From Myxococcota bacterium (GTDB lineage: Bacteria > Myxococcota > UBA4151): 7,304 nucleotides of DNA. Every line of letters starts with the position of its first letter. Position 1 is the stretch's first letter. The stretch spans positions 1 through 7,304 of the forward strand of contig JAPKCE010000087.1 in assembly GCA_028823075.1 (NCBI GenBank). Reading direction: 5' to 3'. This document shows, in pieces, positions 1 through 6,664 of this stretch. The notes below the pieces were generated by a model. That model saw only the letters and a list, made by a program, of their open reading frames with translations. It ran no database searches and was not told the DNA's origin. The translations under genes and the position numbers were made by a program.

Positions 1-1923
1 CGCAACTGTTTTGGCCATTAGCGCCAGTTCATCTCCGGCAGCGCTCGGTTTATCGCGGTGACTCTGCGCAGGTGCGCGTGCCAGCAGTGGCAGGGCGCTG
101 TGGGGCAACAACTTGGCGGCGGTGGCGGCGAGCGATAAGGCTTCCTCGCTGCGCCCGTCGTCGCTAGCAAAGTAGGAGCGTCCGACGAGCACCCATGGGT
201 GCGAATCGAAGCTGCCTTTGGCAAGGGACTTTGCCTCATTCGCCTGGTCGACTTTAGCGAGCCGCATGAAGGCCAATGCTTGCAATGCGTGAGCTGTTTG
301 GCGCTGCCCTTCAAAGACACAATTGTTCGTTGCTTTGTCCGAGCAGATAGGTAGCGCCAGGCTGCGCCGAAGGTCGCTCAGCGCGGGTTTAGCGAGAGCT
401 TCGGAGCGCATCATCCAGCTGGCTGCACGCAGTAAGAGCGCAGGCCCGTGTTCGATGGCCGCAAAGGCATTACCGGGAACCTCTTCTGCCTTGGTTGGTG
501 GCTCCCCCCCATTTTTAGTGGCGAGTTTTAGCGCTGTTTGGAATTCGCTCGCAGCTTTCGTCTCGGCCTCGCCACGAGCTTGGTCAGCGGCGGCGAGCAA
601 ACGCCCAGCATAGGCTTGAGCCACACCAGGATGCCCAGTTTCCAGCTCGAAACGGCTCAGGTGGAGGTTCAATTCCGGATGCTCTGCACCATTGGCTACA
701 CTATCTTGAAAGGCCTTTCGGGCGTCGGCGTTACGACCTTTATGATGCAGTAAAAGGCCGCGCAAATTGCGAAAGATTGGCAGGTTTAACGCTCGCCCGT
801 GGGCAGTTAACTGGAGCGCTGCCATACCACCCGAAAAATCACCGTCCTTGGCCGCGACGAGGGCCACCGCGCTGCGATGATGGATGGAAGTAAGCCCGGC
901 CGGAAAACGCTTTAAAAGGCTGCGCGCCTCGTCCCAGCCAGGTTGCCAGCCGAACTCTGATGCTAAGCGAGCTGCAGCATGCGCCGCCAAACCGATGGCC
1001 AGATGGTGTTGCGGTCTCAACTCGGCAAGGCTCGAGCTTTGCGAAAAAGCCTGCAGCAGATACGCCGGTTGGTGTTTCACAAAGCTTTGTTCAGCCTGCG
1101 CAAAGCGCTCCTGAAGGGCTTTTTCGTTGGCGGACCAACTCGAATAGACATTGTAGAGGGCGCTTAACAGGGCGACGATCAAAATGGCTAAGCCAGCTGA
1201 AAATAGCGCTTTGTTACGCAGGCTCTTAGCCGCGGGATCGGCAGTTGGATGCGGCGCCTCGACCGAAGAACTGGGATTGCTTTGCTCGGCTGGTTCTTGG
1301 CGCGCCTCGACCAACTCTTCACGCTCAACCCGTTGTTCTTTGTTCTGCCGCGCCTTGATCCCCTCATCGACAGCTGCCTTGGCCTCGTCAGCCAGAGCGG
1401 CGAGAGGCTCCTCATCTTTATCTACAATGGCCGCGACGCTTGCGGTCATATCGCGAGATGAGAGAATGTCGACGGCGGCCATCATGATGGTTTTTTCGAC
1501 CACCTGATCGCGCTCTTCGGCTTCGAGCGGTTGCGGGCTTGCGCAGCGCCCCTTCGCCTCGGTAGCCCCAGCGTGTTGCGGATGAGCGAGTAAGACATAG
1601 TCAAATTGGATTTGCGCTTCTTGGGTTCGCTCTTGGCGCTCTAAACCCAGCCCGTAGAGAAACCGTGCTTCGTAATCGCCAGCGTCGAGTTGGAGCGAAC
1701 GAAGCAACTCGGTTAACGCTCTGTCGACTTTGTTTTGCACCAACAGCACCCAGCCGAGCATGCGCGCCGCCGTCGAATCCTGGGGCTTAGACGCCGCCGC
1801 CTTTTTGGCAACGACCAAAGCCTCGACCACCCGGCCGAGTTCGACGTAGCGAGCGATCAAATGGTAGTAGGCGTCGCCGCTGGGGTCGTTGGCAAAGTCG
1901 GCCTGAAGCTTTTCTAATTCCAC
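1..1923 (-). CDS. TPR-repeat protein with one central transmembrane helix (C-terminus cut by window edge)
   Basis: Reading the minus strand from a GTG at 1923 gives 641 codons with no stop to the window edge, so the C-terminus is missing. Residues about 17-117 form three consecutive TPR-like helical pairs (for example DAYYHLIARYVELGRVVEAL, then two similar units). A charged, low-complexity linker follows (about 125-235). A single hydrophobic segment at about 239-260 is preceded by SLRNK, which by the positive-inside rule puts the TPRs in the cytoplasm and the rest in the periplasm. The periplasmic half is again helical and TPR-like (about 350-450 and 540-620), and Cys527 and Cys535 could form a disulfide. 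The GTG lies 17 nt after the stop of the lipoprotein gene upstream, with a weak AGAGAAG before it. The first in-frame ATG is about 55 codons further in and would cut the first TPR, so GTG is preferred. TPRs usually scaffold protein complexes. The partner is unknown and I do not recognise a named family. Confidence 0.85.
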   Translation of the reverse strand, partial: MELEKLQADFANDPSGDAYYHLIARYVELGRVVEALVVAKKAAASKPQDSTAARMLGWVLLVQNKVDRALTELLRSLQLDAGDYEARFLYGLGLERQERTQEAQIQFDYVLLAHPQHAGATEAKGRCASPQPLEAEERDQVVEKTIMMAAVDILSSRDMTASVAAIVDKDEEPLAALADEAKAAVDEGIKARQNKEQRVEREELVEARQEPAEQSNPSSSVEAPHPTADPAAKSLRNKALFSAGLAILIVALLSALYNVYSSWSANEKALQERFAQAEQSFVKHQPAYLLQAFSQSSSLAELRPQHHLAIGLAAHAAARLASEFGWQPGWDEARSLLKRFPAGLTSIHHRSAVALVAAKDGDFSGGMAALQLTAHGRALNLPIFRNLRGLLLHHKGRNADARKAFQDSVANGAEHPELNLHLSRFELETGHPGVAQAYAGRLLAAADQARGEAETKAASEFQTALKLATKNGGEPPTKAEEVPGNAFAAIEHGPALLLRAASWMMRSEALAKPALSDLRRSLALPICSDKATNNCVFEGQRQTAHALQALAFMRLAKVDQANEAKSLAKGSFDSHPWVLVGRSYFASDDGRSEEALSLAATAAKLLPHSALPLLARAPAQSHRDKPSAAGDELALMAKTVA

Positions 1924-1940
1924 GTCGTGTTCGCTTCTCT

Positions 1941-2711
1941 TTAGTCGATAGGGGGGCGCGGGTTGTTGCGGCAATTGCGCGTGAAGCCAGGAAACTCAAA
2001 GCCATTGTTGTCTGGAAGCGGCAGCGGCGACAAGCCCAGAAGTAGCTTCAGATTATGCTCGGCTAACCTTTCGCTCATCGGCGAGAAGTTAAGTTGCGCT
2101 TTGAGCGAACCCGGGCGGTAGGCTTCGCCCTCGCCGCGGTTATGTTCGCTCGGCGGACAACGCTCGACTCTAAGCTCCAATTCCGCGCTCATTTGGCTGA
2201 TGCGATCGCTCGAGTCGCGACTCAATGCGTTGATGCGTAGTGTGGCGACGAGTCGGCCGGGGAGGCGAAACCCACGCCGGGGATCGTCGAGTTCAGCGTC
2301 GCCGTTGAGCGCTTCTGCACCAAGTTTGAAGGCCAGTTGCCAGCGCGCATTACCCTCATCCGAGTTGAGTTGCAGTTCATCACCTTGCCGTAGACTGTCG
2401 GTTTCGTTGATGCGCAAATGTAAAGCATCACCAAAGCGAAAGGCATGGACCGCGTCGAGGAAGTCGCTGCCGCTCAGGCCGAGCAGATCTTGGCCTGCCT
2501 CGAACACCGCCTCACTGGCCACGGCCTCAAAGGCCGCTTCATCTCGCTCTTGATAACCATTATTAAAGGTCGTGGCGTCATTCCACGCCATCATTGTACC
2601 GCTCAACCGCGGGCTGCGCTCGCCTTCGAAGCTTCCACTTTGTAACTCGAGGTTTGAGCTGGCGTCAGTGCCACAAGCGATCATCGGCACGAGCAACAAA
2701 AGGCGTCTCAT
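1941..2711 (-). CDS. Predicted lipoprotein, paralogue of the upstream lipoprotein
   Basis: This 256-residue protein has a very short signal peptide (MRRLLLLVPMIAC) with a plausible but non-canonical lipobox MIAC, giving a lipidated Cys13. Gly at +2 gives no inner-membrane retention signal, so the outer membrane is likely. The mature part is acidic with alternating hydrophobic stretches that look beta-rich. It shares collinear motifs with the neighbouring lipoprotein: LSGTMMAW (36-43), DLLGLSGSD (75-83), a CPP (185-187) and SERLAEHNLKLL (213-224). Its C-terminus is longer, proline-rich, and holds a further Cys247. The ATG overlaps the previous gene's stop as ATGA (2708-2711), so the two are probably translationally coupled; the TPR membrane protein gene follows after 17 nt. 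I recognise no named family. Function is unknown; a structural or ligand-binding envelope role is only inference. Confidence 0.85.
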   Translation of the reverse strand: MRRLLLLVPMIACGTDASSNLELQSGSFEGERSPRLSGTMMAWNDATTFNNGYQERDEAAFEAVASEAVFEAGQDLLGLSGSDFLDAVHAFRFGDALHLRINETDSLRQGDELQLNSDEGNARWQLAFKLGAEALNGDAELDDPRRGFRLPGRLVATLRINALSRDSSDRISQMSAELELRVERCPPSEHNRGEGEAYRPGSLKAQLNFSPMSERLAEHNLKLLLGLSPLPLPDNNGFEFPGFTRNCRNNPRPPID

Positions 2712-3388
2712 GGCTGCGCACCACCGAGCATCAGCAGATTGCGTTCGGCCAAGCGCTCGCCGATGAGTTGGTTCGAAAACTCTCCGCTGATGGTACCGAT
2801 TACCGCCTCATCACTGTCGCTTTCAAGGCGGCTGATCGTCAGGGTCAAGGTGCCCGAAATGTTTTCTCCCGTGCTGCGCCCACCCTCATTGAGCTTAATG
2901 CTGAGGGTGACCTTGCGACCGATGGGTGCAAAAGCATCGAATTCGGCGCCGGCTTCGAGACGTTCCGGCGCCGCGTTGAAACAGGCCATCGCTTGGCTGT
3001 TGACCAAGGGCTGGTTCAAAGGGGGGCAGCGAAAGGCGCCGGGAACCAAATCGGCCTCAAGGGTCGTCGTCCCGCTCTGGCGCGCCGCATCGGGGATGAT
3101 CATCGCCACGATGTCACCCGTGGCGAAGCGCAGTTGCAGATTCGCTAAGTCCGAGCCTGAGAGTTCGAGCAGGTCATCGCTGGTGTCGGTCGAAAGACCG
3201 GTGAACGCCAGCATCAACCGCGGGCTCTCCCATGAGACTAAATCAGCGTCGCTTTGATCAACCCAGGCAAAAACAGCACCGCTCAAATCGACGTTGCGCA
3301 CAACACCGTCAGCGTTCTTGAGCTCGCCCGTGATTCCGCCGCAAGCAGCGGCGGTTAGGAGCAGCAAAAAATGAAGTATGGATCTCAT
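2708..3388 (-). CDS. Predicted lipoprotein, first gene of a tandem paralogous pair
   Basis: This 226-residue protein starts with a clear lipoprotein signal, MRSILHFLLLLTAAACGG, cleaved before Cys16. Gly at +2 is compatible with outer-membrane sorting. The mature region contains LSGAVFAW (35-42), DLLELSGSD (72-80), FRCPP (119-123), a second cysteine at 136, a strand-rich stretch (about 158-186) and GERLAERNLLML (210-221). The same blocks recur in the next gene at nearly identical spacing, so the pair arose by duplication. ATG 3388 is the only good start: an in-frame TAA lies three codons upstream, and downstream starts would destroy the signal peptide. No strong ribosome binding site is close by. 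It is the first gene of the left-hand operon and is divergent from the ATPase operon. I do not recognise the family. Confidence 0.87.
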   Translation of the reverse strand: MRSILHFLLLLTAAACGGITGELKNADGVVRNVDLSGAVFAWVDQSDADLVSWESPRLMLAFTGLSTDTSDDLLELSGSDLANLQLRFATGDIVAMIIPDAARQSGTTTLEADLVPGAFRCPPLNQPLVNSQAMACFNAAPERLEAGAEFDAFAPIGRKVTLSIKLNEGGRSTGENISGTLTLTISRLESDSDEAVIGTISGEFSNQLIGERLAERNLLMLGGAQP

Positions 3389-3488
3389 ACAAGCTTAACT
3401 GACCGCTGTGCTCCTTCGGCGCAAGGGGCGCGTAAAGTCGCAATATGCCCCCTTGGTCCTCGGCACCCTTTCGCGCTAGCAAGCGGGC
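3389..3488. promoter_or_regulatory. 100-bp divergent intergenic region, presumed to hold two promoters
   Basis: This is the only gap between the two divergent operons, so promoters for both should lie here or just inside the neighbouring genes. I could not find a convincing -35/-10 pair on either strand; an AT-rich CAATATG at 3451-3457 is the best -10-like patch. An imperfect inverted repeat occurs at 3410-3429 (GCTCCTT, 6-nt loop, AAGGGGC, one G-T wobble). On the minus strand its end carries GAAGGAG, 22 nt before the lipoprotein ATG, which is too distant to act as a normal Shine-Dalgarno. Promoter presence is inferred from layout, not from motifs. Confidence 0.45.
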
Positions 3489-4373
3489 ATGCACGAATTG
3501 ACTCGAAGCCGCGTACAGATCGTCACCGGAAAAGGTGGGGTGGGTAAGTCCGCTGTTGCGGCAGCGCTCGCTCTGGCGCTAGCGGACGACGGTTCAAAGC
3601 GGGTGCTCCTCGCTACTCTCGATGGCGCCGATGACACCTCACGCTTGCTCGGTTGCGCTCCTCTAAGCTCCCAAGAGCGCGAAGTGCTTCCCGGCGTTTG
3701 GGCAGTGGCCATGACCGGTGAAGCGGCGCGCTTACAATATGCGATCAAGGTTCTAAAGTTTGAGCGTATGGCGCGTCTGGTTTTCGCTAATCGGCTGGTG
3801 CGAAGCTTGCTCGACTTTGTCCCGGGCCTTAACGCGGTCAACCAACTTGGCAAACTGCGCTGGCATACTCTCGAAGACAGCAGCGCGCCTTTTGATCATG
3901 TGGTGATCGAGGCTCCGGCCAGCGGTCATGCCCTGACTTTGTTGCGCTCGCCGACGCTGATCCATCAGATGGCGCCGCCGGGACCCATGCGTCGAGACAC
4001 CGCTGCGGTGATGGATTTTTTGCGCGACCCCGCGTTGACTCGGGTGCATGTCGTGAGCTTGCCCAGCGCCATGAGTTGTCGAGAGTCGCTACAGCTAGCC
4101 GACGCACTGCGCGAGCGTGCTCAGGTCTCATTGGGCTTGTTCATCGGCAATCGCGCCTTACCGCAAGCTCCGCAGGACGAACCGCGAGAGGCTCTAGGTG
4201 CTTGGCGCCGTTTTCTCGTTTCCGAGGCCGAGCGCTCGCGCAGCGAACAACGACGGCTCTGCGAAACGGCCGCCGAGATCGGTGTTCCGCGGGTCGATGT
4301 ACCCGAGTTTCCCGGTGATGGCGCAGCGGTCGTTCGTGAAATGGCCGCCTATTTTCGTGGTTTGAAGTTATGA
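3489..4373 (+). CDS. ArsA/Get3-like P-loop ATPase, partner 1 (with signature lysine)
   Basis: This 294-residue cytoplasmic ATPase belongs to the SIMIBI class, ArsA/Get3 (anion-transporting ATPase) superfamily. The deviant Walker A is at residues 14-21, GKGGVGKS, with both the signature lysine (K15) and the catalytic lysine (K20). A switch-I-like segment around 41-50 keeps an aspartate (D45) but not the usual DPAH. The switch-II-like segment is EAPASGHALTLL (141-152), where family members normally have DTAPTGH, so Asp is replaced by Glu. FIGNR (218-222) fits the base-binding Asn strand. There is no Get3 CxxC motif and only one domain, so this is half the length of a typical fused ArsA. An in-frame TAG at 3477 makes ATG 3489 the first possible ATG; the ribosome site (AAGCGGG) is weak. 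The stop overlaps the next gene's start as ATGA, implying stoichiometric production with it. A role in protein targeting or envelope assembly is inferred; arsenite pumping is unlikely without arsB. Confidence 0.9.
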   Translation: MHELTRSRVQIVTGKGGVGKSAVAAALALALADDGSKRVLLATLDGADDTSRLLGCAPLSSQEREVLPGVWAVAMTGEAARLQYAIKVLKFERMARLVFANRLVRSLLDFVPGLNAVNQLGKLRWHTLEDSSAPFDHVVIEAPASGHALTLLRSPTLIHQMAPPGPMRRDTAAVMDFLRDPALTRVHVVSLPSAMSCRESLQLADALRERAQVSLGLFIGNRALPQAPQDEPREALGAWRRFLVSEAERSRSEQRRLCETAAEIGVPRVDVPEFPGDGAAVVREMAAYFRGLKL

Positions 4374-5404
4374 CCCGTTTGACCATCGTACTCGGCCCGG
4401 GAGGCGTCGGGAAAACCACCTTGGCGGCCTCGATGGCGCTGGCCTGTGCGCGTCGCGGCGAACGCTGTGCGGTGGTGACGGTCGATCCAGCCAAGAGATT
4501 GGCGCAGGCCTTGGGCAGCGAAGGGCTCGGTCACGAACCCGGGGCGGTTGCCGGCGAGCCCAATTTTTTCGCGGCAACTCTTGATCGGCCTCAAGCCTGG
4601 GACGATATGGTGGCGCGCTGCGCCGCGGCCAAGGGCATGCCCGAGGCGCAAGTGAAACGTTTACTGGCGAATCGTTATTACCAGCATCTGCGCGACGAAC
4701 TTGGCGGCAGCGCTGAGATCATCACCAGCGATTATCTGGCGCATTTGCTCGAAAAGGGTGACTTCGATCATGTGGTGCTCGATACTCCACCCGCCCACGA
4801 CGCGCTGGGGTTTCTCGACGCACCCAAAAAGTTTGCTAGTTTCATGGACGCCAAAATTCTCGAGTTGTTGATCGGAGGAGGCGGCTTTCGTCTGTCTCGA
4901 ACCTTGGTACTCAAAGTGCTGGCTCGGCTTACCGGTCAACAGATGCTCGACGATCTGATCGATTTCATGCGCCTGTCACGCGAGGTCTTTGTGTACATGG
5001 GCGAGCGCGGCCGCGAGGTGCAGGAACTGCAAAAACAGGCTCAGTTTATCTTGGTCACAGCCTCCGATCGCGAAGGCGAAGTCGCCGCAAAAAATCTCAT
5101 CGCCGATCTTCAGCGGCGTCAATTGGAGCTTCATTCTGCCTTTGCGAATCGCATGGTGGCGCCGCCGCCGCTCGAGGAGTGGAGCGGCGAGCCCGACCCA
5201 GCTTGGAAGCAGTTTGCGGATAATCGTGCCGAAGTGCGCCGCCGCCAGGCTTTGCGTGACGACCAACGCCTGAAGCAGCTCCAGGCGCAACTCGGAGGCA
5301 TCTCGGTGCATGCCATCGCTCGCCTGGAACGGGAGCCTCAGACCTTGGCCGACCTGGCGCTTATCGCCGATCAATTCCCCCAATTTTTTGGTGCTAAAAG
5401 GTGA
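4370..5404 (+). CDS. ArsA/Get3-like P-loop ATPase, partner 2 (signature lysine replaced by proline)
   Basis: This 344-residue protein of the ArsA/Get3 superfamily has a Walker A at 9-17, GPGGVGKTT: the catalytic K15 is present, but the signature lysine position is Pro10. Switch I is TVDPAKRLAQALG (37-49), retaining the DPA core, and switch II is VVLDTPPAHDALGFLDAPKK (135-154). The 155-215 stretch is rich in hydrophobic helices (MDAKILELLIGG, LVLKVLARLTG), where Get3 proteins carry their client-binding helical subdomain. ILVTAS (227-232) is a core strand and FANRMVAPPP (258-267) resembles the conserved Asn-Arg base-binding loop. A charged helical stretch at 285-310 ends the protein. It overlaps the previous gene by ATGA and the next by GTGA, so the three are one operon. 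The lysine-plus/lysine-minus arrangement recalls the paired actinobacterial Get3-like proteins (Rv3679/Rv3680 of M. tuberculosis), which suggests a heteromeric complex. The client is unknown. Confidence 0.92.
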   Translation: MTRLTIVLGPGGVGKTTLAASMALACARRGERCAVVTVDPAKRLAQALGSEGLGHEPGAVAGEPNFFAATLDRPQAWDDMVARCAAAKGMPEAQVKRLLANRYYQHLRDELGGSAEIITSDYLAHLLEKGDFDHVVLDTPPAHDALGFLDAPKKFASFMDAKILELLIGGGGFRLSRTLVLKVLARLTGQQMLDDLIDFMRLSREVFVYMGERGREVQELQKQAQFILVTASDREGEVAAKNLIADLQRRQLELHSAFANRMVAPPPLEEWSGEPDPAWKQFADNRAEVRRRQALRDDQRLKQLQAQLGGISVHAIARLEREPQTLADLALIADQFPQFFGAKR

Positions 5405-6618
5405 GGGTTCTTTGTTTGCTCATCGTTGGCGCTGTTAGCGCTTGCAGCAGCGTCCCGAAATCTCGGAGCGCTACTACCGAGCCCACCAAGCGACGCGTAA
5501 CTCGCCACCAATTTGCACCCACGCATATCGTCGGTCGACCCATCCCGACTCTTCATCTTGGCGAGCGCAAAGCGATGCCCGATCCGCTCGGCGGTCTTTC
5601 CTCGGCGGCGCTCTACGAACTCGCCCATGCAGCCCAAAATGAAGGTCTTTGGTCCAAGTCATTAATCATCTGGAACCGCTTGCTGGCAGAACATCCTCAC
5701 GCCGTTCAACGGGTTTATGCCCTGCTGGGTTCGGCGTCCTGTTTGCAGCGACTTGGGCGTTGCGGCGAGGCGATTCCTCGTTACGAAGAGTCAGTGGACT
5801 TGCTCGACCCCGAAAATGACACCGAGGATTATGTCGACGCCCGTTTTGCGATGGGTTCTTGCTACGCGACAAAGCGCAATTATGATGAGGTCGTCGACGT
5901 TTTCTCCGGCTTGCTCCAAAATTTCGCTTTGCCCACCGAGATGGCCATCGCCAGCCATATCAGTTTAGGCGTTGGCCTGTTTATGAACGGCGAGATGCAG
6001 CCAGCCAAGGCTGCCTTTGAACAGGGCCTGAACACCCATAACCTCAAGAGCCAGAGCGAGTTTTTGGACGATAAGTATTACGTCGGTCAGGCCCACTTTT
6101 ACTTGGGCGAACTGCATCGCACTGAGTTTCGTCAGGTCGACTTGGCGGGCAGCAGCAATTCCCTCGAAATGGCGCGTCTGCTCGATGTTAAATGCGATCA
6201 CTTGCTCGACGCTCAGACCCGATACGTGCGCGCCATCCGCGCTGGGCATTTCGGCTGGGCGAGTGCGGCAGCACATCAGGTCGGTAGCATGTACCAGTAT
6301 CTCTACGCCCATATGCAGCAGTTGCCGCGGCCGGCAGACCTCACCGAGTTGCAAGGTTTGGAGTACAAACGAGAGCTCACTAAAAAGGTCGCGGTTTTGT
6401 TGAAAAAAGCGATGCGCACGTGGACATCAGCCTTGGAATTCGCTCAACGAACGGGCGTCGACAACATCTGGGTTCGTGAGACCAAGAAAAAACTAGCCGC
6501 GGTTGAGAAACTCTATTTCGATGAACACCTCGACCCCAAGCTCGATGAAAAGCTCGATAACGCTTCGGACCGTGAGGCCATAAAAGAGCAACAATCTGTT
6601 GACCAGAGCGTCAATTGA
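5401..6618 (+). CDS. TPR-repeat lipoprotein
   Basis: This 405-residue protein starts at GTG 5401, overlapping the ATPase stop as GTGA; that start gives a good lipoprotein signal, MRVLCLLIVGAVSAC, with lipobox VSAC and lipidated Cys15. Ser at +2 points to the outer membrane. A basic, unstructured stretch (about 18-60) precedes TPR-like helical pairs at about 70-101, 104-137, 145-176 and 184-217. Then comes a helical C-terminal region (about 270-372) with GHFGWASAAAHQVGSMYQYL, a PRPADL loop and GVDNIWVRETKKKL, and a charged tail (376-405). I recall similar C-terminal blocks in TPR proteins of myxobacterial-type genomes, but cannot confirm it here. Coupling to two Get3-like ATPases suggests that it works with them, perhaps as client, receptor or assembly factor; this is inference. 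Its stop codon lies inside the first arm of the inverted repeat that follows. Confidence 0.9.
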   Translation: MRVLCLLIVGAVSACSSVPKSRSATTEPTKRRVTRHQFAPTHIVGRPIPTLHLGERKAMPDPLGGLSSAALYELAHAAQNEGLWSKSLIIWNRLLAEHPHAVQRVYALLGSASCLQRLGRCGEAIPRYEESVDLLDPENDTEDYVDARFAMGSCYATKRNYDEVVDVFSGLLQNFALPTEMAIASHISLGVGLFMNGEMQPAKAAFEQGLNTHNLKSQSEFLDDKYYVGQAHFYLGELHRTEFRQVDLAGSSNSLEMARLLDVKCDHLLDAQTRYVRAIRAGHFGWASAAAHQVGSMYQYLYAHMQQLPRPADLTELQGLEYKRELTKKVAVLLKKAMRTWTSALEFAQRTGVDNIWVRETKKKLAAVEKLYFDEHLDPKLDEKLDNASDREAIKEQQSVDQSVN

Positions 6619-6635
6619 GAAACGCATCAATTGAC
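6610..6635. repeat. 9-bp perfect inverted repeat GTCAATTGA / TCAATTGAC, candidate operator
   Basis: The arms are 6610-6618 and 6627-6635, separated by 8 nt. Each arm contains the 8-bp palindrome TCAATTGA, so the two sites are also direct repeats 16 bp apart, and a third partial copy CATCAAT follows at 6640-6646. The first arm contains the stop codon of the TPR lipoprotein gene. The second overlaps the TTGACA at 6631-6636. No T-run follows, which argues against a terminator and favours a protein-binding site. Confidence 0.5.
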
Positions 6636-6658
6636 AAGTCATCAATGCCCATTACTTT
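6631..6658 (+). promoter_or_regulatory. Candidate sigma-70-type promoter for the cysteine-rich protein gene
   Basis: A perfect consensus -35 hexamer TTGACA (6631-6636) is followed after 16 bp by TACTTT (6653-6658), a weak -10 that keeps the most conserved T, A and final T. Initiation about seven bases downstream would fall at or next to the ATG at 6665, giving a leaderless or nearly leaderless mRNA. This fits the lack of a visible Shine-Dalgarno there. The -35 is overlapped by the inverted repeat, so a protein bound to the repeat would be expected to block or tune this promoter. Confidence 0.4.
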
Positions 6659-6664
6659 AGTCTC

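Noticed and set aside
18..1507. Several open frames of 60-107 codons on both strands across the left quarter
   Set aside because: All lie inside the single continuous 641-codon minus-strand frame with TPR and transmembrane features; their translations are low-complexity Arg/Ser/Ala-rich and overlap one another.
2594..3257. Plus-strand open frames of 172 and 184 codons opposite the lipoproteins
   Set aside because: The minus-strand products have lipoprotein signals and share paralogous motifs, so selection acts on that strand; the plus frames show no such features.
3410..3417. GAAGGAG as the ribosome binding site of the first lipoprotein gene, or of a leader peptide
   Set aside because: It is 22 nt from the ATG, an in-frame TAA lies between, and no start codon sits at proper distance for a leader peptide.
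3489..5404. Arsenite-efflux (ars) operon
   Set aside because: The ATPases are ArsA-superfamily but there is no arsB, arsR, arsC or arsD, no ArsA-type fused double domain and no clear metalloid cysteine site.
6610..6635. Intrinsic terminator for the ATPase operon
   Set aside because: The stem is AT-rich and no T-run follows; the double palindrome overlapping a -35 fits an operator better.
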